64,000 bases of DNA from Pseudomonas fluorescens (GTDB taxonomy: Bacteria; Pseudomonadota; Gammaproteobacteria; Pseudomonadales; Pseudomonadaceae), in NCBI RefSeq assembly GCF_001307155.1, contig NZ_CP012830.1:2163501-2227500 (forward strand). The letters are read 5' to 3'. The notes under the pieces are model-generated. The model worked only from the letters and a program-made list of their open reading frames with translations, made no database searches and had not been told where the DNA came from. This document shows positions 45,818 to 54,343 of this stretch, in pieces (the first letter of the stretch is position 1; every line of letters begins with the position of its first letter). The position numbers and the translations under genes are program-made.

Positions 45818-46300
45818 ATGGAACCCGGAAACGCCCAGCTGTCGATGACGGTATTGATGACCCCCGACATGGCCAACTTCTCTGGCAATGTCCACGGCGG
45901 CACCCTGCTCAAATACCTCGACGAAGTCGCCTACGCCTGCGCCAGCCGTTATGCCGGGCGCTACGTGGTAACCCTGTCGGTGGATCAGGTGATTTTTCGC
46001 GAACCGATCCATGTCGGTGAGCTGGTGACCTTTCTGGCCTCGGTCAACTACACCGGTAATACCTCGATGGAGGTCGGCATCAAGGTGGTGACCGAGAACA
46101 TCCGCGAGCGCTCGGTGCGTCACACCAATAGCTGCTTCTTCACCATGGTCGCGGTCGACGATCAGCGTAAGCCGGCGGCCGTCCCACCGTTGCAACCGCA
46201 GAACAGCGAAGACAAACGCCGATACGCCCAAGCCAAACAGCGTCGGCAGATTCGTCAGGAACTGGATCAGCGTTATCGCGAAATCAAGGCTGACGCCTGA
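45818..46300 (+). CDS. Acyl-CoA thioesterase, hotdog fold
   Basis: A 160-residue hotdog thioesterase. The segment MTPDMANFSGNVHGGTLLKYLDEVAYACASRYAGR (about residues 14-48) has the N-x-x-G-x-V-H-G-G catalytic-loop form of BACH/YciA-type enzymes, and SVDQVIFREPIHVGELVTFLASV follows. The C-terminal 35 residues are charged and helical (AQAKQRRQIRQELDQRYREI). It hydrolyses acyl-CoA of unknown chain length. It stands alone. Confidence 0.9.
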   Translation: MEPGNAQLSMTVLMTPDMANFSGNVHGGTLLKYLDEVAYACASRYAGRYVVTLSVDQVIFREPIHVGELVTFLASVNYTGNTSMEVGIKVVTENIRERSVRHTNSCFFTMVAVDDQRKPAAVPPLQPQNSEDKRRYAQAKQRRQIRQELDQRYREIKADA

Positions 46301-46309
46301 TACCGCGCC

Positions 46310-46347
46310 GATCGCAGCCTCTGTAGAAACTACCGCAGGCTGCGATC
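46310..46347. terminator. Hairpin between convergent genes (GATCGCAGCC class)
   Basis: GATCGCAGCCTCTGTAG pairs with CTACCGCAGGCTGCGATC around a short loop and is followed by TTTT. It lies between the thioesterase and pdxY stops; same sequence class as the repeat at 10132. Confidence 0.8.
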
Positions 46348-46365
46348 TTTTCCACCGTGACGACG

Positions 46366-47238
46366 TTACAAACTGATCGCCATCGCCTCGAACTTCACCC
46401 GAGGATGGGCAATGCGGTCCTGGGCCCGCACCAGTTCCAGCTCATAGCTTGCACTGGCCTGGGTCTCCAGCAGCACTTCATGCACTGCGGACGCCGCAAA
46501 CTCAAAGGCCGCGACCAGGCTGTCACCCAACAACACCCGCGCCAGGAACAGGCCCGACGTCAGGTCACCCACGCCTACCGGCTGACGTGGAAACGCCAGC
46601 AATGGACGACGCAGATGCCAACTGCCTTCGGCCGTCACCAGCAACATCTCGAAGCTCTCCGGCAACTTGCCGGGATAGTCCAGATGCTTGACCAGCACCG
46701 CCTTCGGGCCACGCGCCAGCAGCGCGCGAGCCATCGCCAGGCAATCGAACAATGACTGCGGCTTGCGACCGGAGAAACTGTCCAGCTCCAACTGATTCGG
46801 GCACATGAAGTCCGCCACCGCCGCCGCTTCATCCAGCAGGAAGTTGCTGACTTCAGCCGGTACGATGCAACCTTTCTCCGCATGCCCCATCACCGGGTCG
46901 CACAGGTACAAGGCGCTGGGGTTGATCGCCTTGATTCGTGCAACGCCGCTAAGGATCGCCCGTCCTTGAGCGGCACTGCCCAGATAACCGGACAGCACGG
47001 CGTCGCAGTTGCCCAGCTCGCCAATCGCCGCAATCCCTTCCACCAGATCAGGAATCTGCTGCGGCGCCAGCACTTCACCGGCCCACTGGCCGTATTGAGT
47101 GTGGTTGGAAAACTGCACGGTATTCAGCGGCCAGACGTTCACCCCGACCCGCTGCATCGGGAAAACCGCGGCGCTGTTGCCGGCGTGACCGAAAACCACG
47201 TGGGACTGGATGGCGAGCAGATGAGGAGTACGTTTCAT
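46366..47238 (-). CDS. pdxY: Pyridoxal kinase PdxY
   Basis: A 290-residue ribokinase-fold enzyme that phosphorylates pyridoxal to PLP in the vitamin B6 salvage pathway. PdxY hallmarks: [39 protein letters not shown] (about residues 13-51), [14 protein letters not shown] (about 112) and the anion-hole motif [17 protein letters not shown] (about 220), in which the catalytic Asp lies. Full length. Convergent with the thioesterase gene. Confidence 0.95.
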   Translation of the reverse strand: MKRTPHLLAIQSHVVFGHAGNSAAVFPMQRVGVNVWPLNTVQFSNHTQYGQWAGEVLAPQQIPDLVEGIAAIGELGNCDAVLSGYLGSAAQGRAILSGVARIKAINPSALYLCDPVMGHAEKGCIVPAEVSNFLLDEAAAVADFMCPNQLELDSFSGRKPQSLFDCLAMARALLARGPKAVLVKHLDYPGKLPESFEMLLVTAEGSWHLRRPLLAFPRQPVGVGDLTSGLFLARVLLGDSLVAAFEFAASAVHEVLLETQASASYELELVRAQDRIAHPRVKFEAMAISL

Positions 47239-47353
47239 GCGGGATATCCGTAAACCGATTGAAATTCGAGCCGCGCAGTATGCGACTAAACGGAGCCTGT
47301 ACGACAGACCAGAGACACAGTTAAGCTGATACTAATTCGTTGGAGCACTGTTC

Positions 47354-47752
47354 ATGCTGACCCTTGGAAATATCTTCGTGCTGATGCTGCTGGCGACCGG
47401 TGCCGCCTGGCTGTGGCACAACCATGGCTTGCGCGAGCGGGCCCTGGAACGGGTCAAGCGGCATTGCGCCAAACTCGACATCGAATTGCTCGACGGCAAT
47501 GTGGCGTTGAAAAAAATCGGCTTCGTGAAGGACGCCAACGGGCGGCGACGCCTGGCCCGCGTGTATAACTTTGAGTTCACCGTGACCGGCGAAACACGTC
47601 ACGTGGGCACCATCACCCAATTCGGTGCCCACAGCGCGCAGATCGAACTGGCACCCTACCCGATCCCGCTCGAGGAAAAACCTGTGCTGCCCAGCGCCGA
47701 GGTGATCGAGTTGAGTCAATGGCGCCAGGACCACAACAAGCTGCGTCGCTGA
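47354..47752 (+). CDS. DUF3301-like membrane-anchored protein
   Basis: A 132-residue protein with one N-terminal membrane segment (LGNIFVLMLLATGAAWLWHNHGLRE) and a soluble basic remainder (HCAKLDIELLDGNVALKKIGFVKDANGRRRLARVYNFEFT). This matches the DUF3301 family, single-pass proteins of unknown function in gammaproteobacteria. It begins 115 bp after the divergent pdxY start and is convergent with a CobW-like gene 13 bp downstream. Confidence 0.9.
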   Translation: MLTLGNIFVLMLLATGAAWLWHNHGLRERALERVKRHCAKLDIELLDGNVALKKIGFVKDANGRRRLARVYNFEFTVTGETRHVGTITQFGAHSAQIELAPYPIPLEEKPVLPSAEVIELSQWRQDHNKLRR

Positions 47753-47765
47753 GCCCTGAACCGCG

Positions 47766-48737
47766 CTAAATCAGGTTCACCCGGCAACTCGCAAGTTTCC
47801 TCTGCAGTGATTCGGCATCCTGCGGCTTGTCGAAAATCAGCTCGATGCGCGAATCCTGACGCCATTCACTGGGTTGCCAGCGCAGCGCGGCGTTATCCAG
47901 CGAATTGGCCGACACCCAACCCTCGGCGCTGTGGATCACCAGCTTGGCCCGTCGCCAATCCAACGCCGCCAGGCAAGCCTGAACCCGGGAAAGTTCGAAC
48001 GACTGACTCGGGTGCCAACGCCAACCGATGCTCCAGCCACCTTCCTGCTGCTGGCTCAGGCTAATCGGCTGCGTCGGATCAGGCCAGACTGCCGGCATCT
48101 GCGCCAGACCTTTAGGCACTTTGAAGTTATCCACACCCTCGACCGCTCGACTGTGCACGCCCGGCAAGTCAGCCAATGCCAGAGCGCCCTGCTGCGTCCA
48201 ATACAGCGGGCATTCCGGTAACTGCGCGGTGATGCGCTGGCGATCTTCATCGTTCAGGTGCTCGGCCTTGTTCAACAGCAACAGACCCGCGCTCGCTAGC
48301 GCTTGCTGCTGCGCCTCTGGCAGTGGTTTTCCGGCAGCCAGAGCTTGAGCGTCGAGCACCAGAACGCTCGGTTGAATCGCCAGTACGCCCTGCCACGGCG
48401 CTTCACTTAATTGCTTGAGCAATTGCGCCGGATGTCCCAGCCCCGAGGGTTCGATAAACAAGCGGTCCGGCCGTGATTTGCGCAACAACCGCCCGAGGCC
48501 AATCTGAAACGGCGCACCATTCACGCAACACAAACAGCCGCCAGCCACTTCTCCCAGTGCGATACCATCGGCACCCGTGGTCAGCAGCGCGGCGTCGAGA
48601 CCGATCTGACCAAACTCGTTGATCAGCACCGCCCAGCGTTCGCTCGCCGGCCGCTGTGTCAGCAGATGCTTGATCAGACTGGTCTTGCCGGCGCCTAACG
48701 GTCCGGCGATGACGTGAGTAGGAATGTTCTGCAACAT
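47766..48737 (-). CDS. COG0523 (CobW-like) GTPase, first of two
   Basis: A 323-residue G3E GTPase of the CobW/YciC family, putative metal chaperones. The P-loop GPLGAGKTSLIKH (about residues 12-24), NEFGQIGLD (about 40) and the family CxCC motif GGCLCCVNG (about 66-74), plus EPSGLGHP (about 97), are all present. It is divergent from a small exported-protein gene (start-to-start 27 bp). No Zur palindrome was seen in that gap, in contrast to the zigA-like paralog at 49764. The metal and client are unknown. Confidence 0.9.
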   Translation of the reverse strand: MLQNIPTHVIAGPLGAGKTSLIKHLLTQRPASERWAVLINEFGQIGLDAALLTTGADGIALGEVAGGCLCCVNGAPFQIGLGRLLRKSRPDRLFIEPSGLGHPAQLLKQLSEAPWQGVLAIQPSVLVLDAQALAAGKPLPEAQQQALASAGLLLLNKAEHLNDEDRQRITAQLPECPLYWTQQGALALADLPGVHSRAVEGVDNFKVPKGLAQMPAVWPDPTQPISLSQQQEGGWSIGWRWHPSQSFELSRVQACLAALDWRRAKLVIHSAEGWVSANSLDNAALRWQPSEWRQDSRIELIFDKPQDAESLQRKLASCRVNLI

Positions 48738-48764
48738 GTTCGACGGTTTCTTGGGAGGAAAAGG

Positions 48765-49121
48765 ATGCGACTGATTGGCTTGTCGTTACTGTTGGCCTTC
48801 GCTTCGAGCGAGGCGTTGGCCCAGGCCTGCGTGGTTCACAGCCAGGCGGAGCGGCTCGACGTCAAAGTCTGTCAGCAGAACCGCAATATCCCGGGAAAAA
48901 TGTTCCATGACGGTTTCTGTCAGCCAAACCTCGCGGGGCAGAAGGTCGACGCCGCATTCCTCGACCAATGCCCCAGCGGCGCCTTCGGTGTGTGCAGCAA
49001 CGCTCAAGTTGCCAATATGCCTTACCGACAGGATATTCACTATTACGGCGTGGCCACAGATGCGGCGTACCTTAAACCGTATTGCGAAGGCCAAAGCCAA
49101 GGCACTTGGCTCACGCCTTGA
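48765..49121 (+). CDS. Small exported Cys-rich protein
   Basis: A 118-residue protein with a signal peptide (MRLIGLSLLLAFASSEALAQA). The mature 98 residues have six cysteines (e.g. ACVVHSQAERLDVKVCQQN, GFCQPN, QCPSGAFGVC, PYCEG), probably disulfide-bonded in the periplasm. GGGAGGAAAAGG precedes the ATG. It is divergent from the first CobW gene and convergent with the DUF1826 gene, whose end it nearly touches. No family recognised. Confidence 0.82.
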   Translation: MRLIGLSLLLAFASSEALAQACVVHSQAERLDVKVCQQNRNIPGKMFHDGFCQPNLAGQKVDAAFLDQCPSGAFGVCSNAQVANMPYRQDIHYYGVATDAAYLKPYCEGQSQGTWLTP

Positions 49122-49122
49122 A

Positions 49123-49764
49123 TCAACCGAGCCAGTCGAGAGTCAGGATCAGCCGACGCTCACCCGGCGCGGGTTGCGGCGAACGATGAATCAGCCCGAA
49201 ACCCTCGTTGCCGTGCCACTTCTCGCCCTTGAGCAACGCCACTTCACCACAGAGCATTTGCTCACAGCTCTGCGGCTCAGCCTCGGCGCTGGCCAGACGC
49301 TTACGCTCCATGGCGCCCTCTTTGAGCCACTGACTGCCGATGCCGGCGTAGGTGGTAATCAGCCGCACCGGCACATGATCGACATGAAAACGCGGGCACA
49401 TGGCGTTATCCAGCACCCGCAAACGCAAGCCGATACGCGTCGCGCCCAGCAAGCAGGCGAACGCACTGACCAACCATGAAACATCGGCGATAAACCCTTC
49501 GTGGCCCTCCAGGTCACTGTAGCTTTCGGCCAGGCCACGCAGATTGGGTTCAGCGTCGTCAGTCGCCAATTCCACCACCAACGACTCGGCCAGCGGCTCG
49601 TTCAGTGATAACAGCAATGCGCCGAAGTCAGCGATATGTGCCGGCAAACGACGCTGCCAGAGCGCCAGATTGGTGCCGTCTTGAAGTATCTGCGTGAAGA
49701 CGTCAGGGGTTTGCCCCTGTACCTGACGAATCACCGGGCGTGCTTTCAGACTCGGCGCCAACAT
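49123..49764 (-). CDS. DUF1826-like protein of the zinc island
   Basis: A 213-residue soluble protein matching the character of DUF1826, which is typically paired with COG0523 GTPases. Its start overlaps the zigA-like stop by one base (TGATG), so the two are co-translated. A His-x-Asp motif (H127, D129 in RFHVDHVPVRLITTYAG), a distal His (H193 in LIHRSPQPAPGERRL) and Arg203/204 occur in the order and spacing of Fe(II)/2-oxoglutarate oxygenases. That enzymatic role is my inference. No signal peptide. Confidence 0.85.
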   Translation of the reverse strand: MLAPSLKARPVIRQVQGQTPDVFTQILQDGTNLALWQRRLPAHIADFGALLLSLNEPLAESLVVELATDDAEPNLRGLAESYSDLEGHEGFIADVSWLVSAFACLLGATRIGLRLRVLDNAMCPRFHVDHVPVRLITTYAGIGSQWLKEGAMERKRLASAEAEPQSCEQMLCGEVALLKGEKWHGNEGFGLIHRSPQPAPGERRLILTLDWLG

Positions 49765-50972
49765 CAGGCCGCCTCCTCTTCGAGCCATGGACCAAACGGG
49801 TCTGCCATCAGGCGCCAGCCTTCGATACCGAGGGACATTTCGTCATCGTTGAGCAGGCAGTTATCGAGGTGCGCGGTGAGTTGGGCAAAGTCGATATTCT
49901 GACCGATGAACACCAGTTCCTGACGGCAATCACCGGTGGCTGGGGTCCAGTTTTCCATGATCGCGGCGGTACTTTCCTGATCCTGTGGCCACTGTGCTTT
50001 CGGCACAAAGCGCCACCAGCGACCGGCAAATCCATGACGCATCAAACCACCGGCCTGCGACCAGCTACCGGCGTCCTGATGCTTGCTGGCCAACCAGAAA
50101 AAGCCCTTGGAGCGCAGCAGTTTTCCGTTCACCCACGGCTGATCAATGAAGCTGAAAAAGCGCTGCGGATGAAACGGTCGACGCGCCCGATAAGCCATGG
50201 AAGCGATACCGTACTCAGTGGTTTCCGGCACATGCTCACCGCGCAATTCCTGCAGCCAGCCCGGTGCCTGAGAGGCTTTTTCAAAGTCGAAGCGGCCTGT
50301 ATTGAGGATCTGTTTCAGCGGTACTTCGCCCATGACCATCGGGATAATGTGCGCCTGGGCATTGAGCCGCTTGAGGATTGCGATCAACTCTTCGCGCTCG
50401 GCGCTGCTGATCAGATCGATCTTGCTGATTAGCAGCACGTCGGCGAATTCAATCTGCTCTATCAACAAGTCCGTGATCGAACGCTCGTCTTCTTCGCCAA
50501 GGGTTTCACCCCGTGATGCGAGGCTTTCGGCGGCCTGGTAATCAAGCAGAAAGTTCATCCCGTCGACCACCGTGACCATGGTGTCGAGCCGCGCGATGTC
50601 GGCCAGGCTTTGGCCTTCTTCGTCGCGAAAGGTGAATGTTTCCGCCACGGGAAGAGGTTCGGAAATACCGGTGGACTCGATCAGCAGGTAATCGAAGCGA
50701 CCGTCTCTGGCGAGTTTGCTGACCTCTTCCAGCAGATCTTCGCGCAAGGTGCAGCAGATGCAGCCGTTGCTCATTTCGACGAGTTTTTCTTCGGCGCGGT
50801 TCAAGGTGACATCGCGCTGGACTTCGCTGCCGTCGATGTTGATTTCGCTCATGTCATTGACGATCACCGCGACCCGAAGATTCTCGCGGTTGCGCAGTAC
50901 GTAGTTGAGCAGCGTGCTTTTGCCGGCGCCGAGAAAGCCAGACAGCACGGTAACGGGGAGACGATTGGGCAT
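49764..50972 (-). CDS. zigA: COG0523 GTPase ZigA-like zinc chaperone
   Basis: A 402-residue G3E GTPase predicted to deliver Zn(II) to client proteins under zinc starvation. P-loop [14 protein letters not shown] (about residues 10-23), INIDGSEV, CxCC motif SNGCICCTL (about 69-77) and [15 protein letters not shown] (about 99) are intact; the CobW C-terminal domain follows ([23 protein letters not shown]). A Zur palindrome lies 43 bp upstream, and DUF1826 is cotranscribed. The symbol reflects the Zur-regulated paralog and its context; the client is unknown here. Confidence 0.88.
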   Translation of the reverse strand: MPNRLPVTVLSGFLGAGKSTLLNYVLRNRENLRVAVIVNDMSEINIDGSEVQRDVTLNRAEEKLVEMSNGCICCTLREDLLEEVSKLARDGRFDYLLIESTGISEPLPVAETFTFRDEEGQSLADIARLDTMVTVVDGMNFLLDYQAAESLASRGETLGEEDERSITDLLIEQIEFADVLLISKIDLISSAEREELIAILKRLNAQAHIIPMVMGEVPLKQILNTGRFDFEKASQAPGWLQELRGEHVPETTEYGIASMAYRARRPFHPQRFFSFIDQPWVNGKLLRSKGFFWLASKHQDAGSWSQAGGLMRHGFAGRWWRFVPKAQWPQDQESTAAIMENWTPATGDCRQELVFIGQNIDFAQLTAHLDNCLLNDDEMSLGIEGWRLMADPFGPWLEEEAA

Positions 50973-51015
50973 CAGGTGTTCCTCATCAGGAGTGGCCGGT
51001 CGGGCGATTTTTTAA

Positions 51016-51030
51016 TGTTATAGTATAACA
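51016..51030. promoter_or_regulatory. Zur box, zigA / 51077 divergent promoter
   Basis: TGTTATAGTATAACA, a perfect dyad apart from its central base, identical to the proteobacterial Zur consensus TGTTATANTATAACA. It lies 43 bp upstream of zigA and 46 bp upstream of the rightward gene at 51077, so it can repress both when zinc is sufficient. Confidence 0.9.
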
Positions 51031-51076
51031 ACATAAAGACGCCAATCCCCTCTTGCTCCCAGCGACGAAGGACGCA

Positions 51077-51487
51077 ATGCTTGAGCCAGTTCGCACCACG
51101 AGAAAACCCATGCACAACGCCTTGAAATGCACACTGTTGAGCCTTTCGCTGTTTGTCGCAGCAGACGCCTGCGCGCGGACATCGAGCCAGGCGAAGTGCA
51201 CGCGCAGCGCCAATCTGCTGGCCTGCGTGGACCCGGACGGCAACACTTACAGCGTCGCCACGGCGGGCAGCACGACCTATATGCGCGGGTTTGAAGTGAG
51301 CGGTAAACGCTATTGGGCGCAGACCAGCAGCCGTTATGGCCAACTGACGTTCTTCACCGGCTTGGCGTCGGATGGCGAAGCCTGGGTCGGTTACAGTCGC
51401 CGCGTTGGCTGGACCACCCTCAATCGGTTTTCCAGCTCCGGCGGCTCCAGCGGCAAGTTCACCTGTAGCCGACTGACGGGTTGCTAG
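51077..51487 (+). CDS. Small exported protein, possibly Zur-regulated
   Basis: A 136-residue protein (125 if begun at 51110) with a signal sequence (KCTLLSLSLFVAADACA). The mature part has four cysteines (KCTRSANLLACVD and TCSRLTGC) and a beta-rich, Gly/Ser/Tyr-rich body (TYMRGFEVSGKRYWAQTSSRYG). GAAGGACGCA precedes 51077, favouring that start. It is divergent from zigA across a Zur box and converges with the amidase, whose stop it overlaps by four bases. No family recognised. Confidence 0.78.
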   Translation: MLEPVRTTRKPMHNALKCTLLSLSLFVAADACARTSSQAKCTRSANLLACVDPDGNTYSVATAGSTTYMRGFEVSGKRYWAQTSSRYGQLTFFTGLASDGEAWVGYSRRVGWTTLNRFSSSGGSSGKFTCSRLTGC

Positions 51488-52695
51488 ACCTGCGATTTTT
51501 GCTGCGACTGCTGCCAGGCCATGTAGCTGTTCATCGGTGGATTCTTCTGAAAATAGCGCTGCAAGCCTTCAAAAAGGCCATCGGCTACCGCCTTTTGATG
51601 CCGCGCCGTCACCAGCCTCTGGCTGTCGCGGGCGTTGGAAATGAAGCCGGTCTCGACCAGGATCGATGGCACATCCGGTGACTTCAGCACCGCAAATCCG
51701 GCCTGTTCCACACGTTTCTGATGCAACGTGGTAATGCCTGCCAGGCTGCCAAGTACCGTGCTGCCAAGCTGCAAACTGGCGGCGATGGTGGCGTTCATCG
51801 ACATGTCGAGGATTACCCCGGCGAGCATCGGATCCTTGTCCTTCAAGTTGAGCAGACTGCTCGCCCCCAGTAAGTCCGCGCCGTTTTCCCGTTGCGCCAT
51901 GAAACGCGCCGTGGCCGAGGTCGCGCCACCTTCGGACAATGCATAAACCGAAGCGCCAGAAGCCGTGAGCCGTGGCGCCGCGTCGGCGTGCACCGAGATG
52001 AACATGTCGGCCTTGTGCGTACGGGCGATCTCCACGCGCTTGCGTAGCGGCACGAAGAAGTCGTCGTTGCGCACCAATTTCACATCAAAACCTTTTTCGC
52101 GCTTCAAGCGCTTGGCCAGCAATTGTGCGATGGACAGCACCACGTCCTTCTCGCGCTCGCCTTTGGCGCCAATTGCGCCGGGGTCCTTGCCGCCATGGCC
52201 AGGGTCGACCACGACGATGATGTCGCGCTTGGGGTGAGCCTTGTCAGCCGGTGTTTCACGCTGGACCAAAGGTGCCGCCGCAGCGATCTGCACGGGCGCG
52301 GCGTTGAGCAGGTCGAGCACCAGACGATGGCCCTGCCCGTCCTGTGGCGGCAGTTGAAAACTATTGAGCCGCACCGGACCGGTAAGGTCGAGCACGATCC
52401 GCGTATCGCCTTGTCCGAAGTGCCCGGAACGGATCGAACGAATCACCGTGTTGGTGAGCGCCAATTGGCTGAAGTCACCGCTGAGCTGCGCACCGCTCAA
52501 GTCAATGATCAGTCGCTCGGGCGCGCTCAACGAGAAGGTTTTGTACTGCACCGGTCCGCTCAGATCGAGTACCAGGCGAAGCTTGTCATCCGAACGCCAG
52601 AGCCGTGCATTGCGGATCTGCGTGGCCGACACGCCGAAGGGTAAAACCAGCGCAGCGCTGGCCAACAACAGGTTGAGCAATTGTCGCCTGTGCAT
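51484..52695 (-). CDS. Zur-associated N-acetylmuramoyl-L-alanine amidase (AmiA-like)
   Basis: A 403-residue periplasmic amidase that cleaves the stem peptide from MurNAc. N-terminal signal, AMIN domain (RLWRSDDKLRLVLDLSGPVQYKTFSL, residues about 30-130), then amidase_3 with zinc residues in VVDPGHGGKDPGAIG (about 172), and SVHADAAPR (about 246, His). A separate core-genome amidase usually serves division; this copy lies in the zinc island behind a Zur box and is probably a zinc-starvation paralog. Normal length and intact metal ligands. Confidence 0.92.
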   Translation of the reverse strand: MHRRQLLNLLLASAALVLPFGVSATQIRNARLWRSDDKLRLVLDLSGPVQYKTFSLSAPERLIIDLSGAQLSGDFSQLALTNTVIRSIRSGHFGQGDTRIVLDLTGPVRLNSFQLPPQDGQGHRLVLDLLNAAPVQIAAAAPLVQRETPADKAHPKRDIIVVVDPGHGGKDPGAIGAKGEREKDVVLSIAQLLAKRLKREKGFDVKLVRNDDFFVPLRKRVEIARTHKADMFISVHADAAPRLTASGASVYALSEGGATSATARFMAQRENGADLLGASSLLNLKDKDPMLAGVILDMSMNATIAASLQLGSTVLGSLAGITTLHQKRVEQAGFAVLKSPDVPSILVETGFISNARDSQRLVTARHQKAVADGLFEGLQRYFQKNPPMNSYMAWQQSQQKSQV

Positions 52696-52735
52696 AGTGA
52701 AAGACCGCTCGAGAAAAAGGTATCGTCGACTGTAT

Positions 52736-52750
52736 TGTTATAATATAACA
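52736..52750. promoter_or_regulatory. Zur box, amidase / folE2 divergent promoter
   Basis: TGTTATAATATAACA, a match to TGTTATANTATAACA with perfect arms. It lies 40 bp upstream of the amidase gene and 31 bp upstream of folE2, so one operator can control both directions, including the whole folE2 operon. Confidence 0.93.
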
Positions 52751-52781
52751 TGGCAAAATATTTCCAACGATGGACCTGCTC

Positions 52782-53678
52782 ATGAATGCGCTGACTTTGC
52801 CGGATATCGCCGCGCAGGCCTCACGCCAAGCCTTGCCACTCGAATGGGTGGGCATGTGCGGCATTGCTCTTCCTGTTGTATTCGACGGCCAGCGATTAAG
52901 CGCAAAAGCCGACGCGGGCGTGAGTCTCGATGATGGCGAAGCGCGTGGCATTCATATGTCGCGGCTGTATCTGGCGCTGGAAATGCTTGAGCAAGAAAGC
53001 CTCACCCCGGCGTTGTTGCGGCAAGCTCTGCAACGTTTCCTCGACAGCCACGAGGGTTTATCCAATGCCGCTTACCTGCGCATTCACGCTGATTTACTGC
53101 TCAAACGCCCAGCCCTGATCAGCCCTTTGGCCGGCTGGAAAAGCTATCCGATCAGCATCGAAGCGCGCTTGGAAAACACAGTGTTCCACGTGGAACTTAA
53201 AATTGAGGTTTCTTACTCGTCCACTTGCCCCTGTTCAGCTGCGCTTTCGAGACAACTTATTCAGCAGCAATTCATCGATGACTTTGCCAACAAGCCGTTG
53301 CAGCACGCCGACGTTTTGACTTGGCTCGGATCATCAAAAGGCATCGTCGCGACGCCCCACAGCCAACGCAGCAGTGCGCAATTGCGGCTACGACTGGATG
53401 ACTATCTGGACGATCTGCCCTTGATCGCGGCGATCAATGATGCCGAAGCCGCGCTCGGCACCGCCGTTCAAACCGCAGTAAAGCGTGCCGACGAACAAGC
53501 CTTCGCTCTCGCAAATGGTCAGAACCTGATGTTCTGCGAAGACGCTGCACGACGTTTGAATCTGGCGTTGAAACGCTCGCCTGGCATCAAGGCTTTTCAG
53601 TTGCGCGTGGTTCACGCTGAAAGTCTGCACGCCCACGATGCAGTCGCTGAAAGTCGTTGGAACTGGGAGGCCGCATGA
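52782..53678 (+). CDS. folE2: GTP cyclohydrolase IB (FolE2), zinc-independent
   Basis: Makes 7,8-dihydroneopterin triphosphate from GTP, the first step of folate synthesis, without strict need for zinc. The 298-residue protein shows the FolE2 fold features: GMCGIALPV (about residue 25), ISIEARLENTVFHVELKIEVSYSSTCPCSAALSRQLI (about 127-162, with the conserved Cys-Pro-Cys-Ser active-site region) and LMFCEDAARRL (about 246). The start at MNALTLPD follows GGACCTGCTC; an ATG four codons earlier exists. First gene of an operon; its stop overlaps the next start (ATGA). Confidence 0.95.
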   Translation: MNALTLPDIAAQASRQALPLEWVGMCGIALPVVFDGQRLSAKADAGVSLDDGEARGIHMSRLYLALEMLEQESLTPALLRQALQRFLDSHEGLSNAAYLRIHADLLLKRPALISPLAGWKSYPISIEARLENTVFHVELKIEVSYSSTCPCSAALSRQLIQQQFIDDFANKPLQHADVLTWLGSSKGIVATPHSQRSSAQLRLRLDDYLDDLPLIAAINDAEAALGTAVQTAVKRADEQAFALANGQNLMFCEDAARRLNLALKRSPGIKAFQLRVVHAESLHAHDAVAESRWNWEAA

Positions 53679-54343
53679 TTCGCTGCCAAAGGCTCCGCTG
53701 GGGTGCGCCCGGTCAACCGCTCACTCCCGCCCTCGATTTCGATTTACCCGGCGGAAGCCTGACCGCAATCATCGGTGCCAACGGCTCGGGCAAAAGCAGC
53801 TTGCTGAAAGTCATCGCCGGTCTGCAAAAGCCGCTGGCTGGCAAAGTTGCTCTCGATGTTTCACCACGGGGTGGCTTGTCCTTTTTGCCACAACAACAGC
53901 ACCTCGACCGACAGTTCCCCATCAGCCTGCAAGAGTTGGTGAGTGCCGGATTCTGGGGCAACAAACAAACTCCGGACGTTCGCCGCCAACGCCTCGACAG
54001 CGTGCTGAACGACTGGTGCCTGAACGGTTTGGAACAACGCCCGTTGATGGCGCTGTCGGGCGGCGAATTGCAACGCGCCCTGCTCGCTCGTCTGAGCCTC
54101 GCCGAAGCGCCACTGTTGCTGCTCGACGAACCTCACGCCGCACTGGACGAACTCGGCCAGGCGCTGCTGTGGAAACACATCCACAGCTGGCACAACGAGG
54201 GCCGAACGCTGGTCGTGGTGTGTCATGACCTGGCTGCGGTTCGCCAACACATTCCTCAAGCATTGCTGATCAAAAGCTCGGGCTGTGTCCTGGCGCCGAG
54301 CCGTGAACTGATCCTCCAGCAACCACATACGCAGGTGGCGTAA
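53675..54343 (+). CDS. Metal ABC transporter ATP-binding protein (ZnuC-like)
   Basis: A 222-residue ABC ATPase. Walker A GANGSGKSSLLKVIAG (about residues 34-49), the Q-loop with LSFLPQQQHLDRQFPISLQELV (about 72), signature ALSGGELQRALLAR (about 129-142) and Walker B LLLLDEPHAALDE (about 151) are complete. The domain order and the adjacent permease and metal-binding protein genes make it the ATPase of a zinc/manganese importer. It overlaps folE2 by four bases. Shorter than typical ZnuC, lacking a C-terminal extension. Confidence 0.93.
   Translation: MIRCQRLRWGAPGQPLTPALDFDLPGGSLTAIIGANGSGKSSLLKVIAGLQKPLAGKVALDVSPRGGLSFLPQQQHLDRQFPISLQELVSAGFWGNKQTPDVRRQRLDSVLNDWCLNGLEQRPLMALSGGELQRALLARLSLAEAPLLLLDEPHAALDELGQALLWKHIHSWHNEGRTLVVVCHDLAAVRQHIPQALLIKSSGCVLAPSRELILQQPHTQVA

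Noticed and set aside
48726..48740. ATGTTCTGCAACAT dyad at the start of the first CobW gene, considered as a third Zur box
   Set aside because: Lacks the central TATANTATA and lies inside the coding start.
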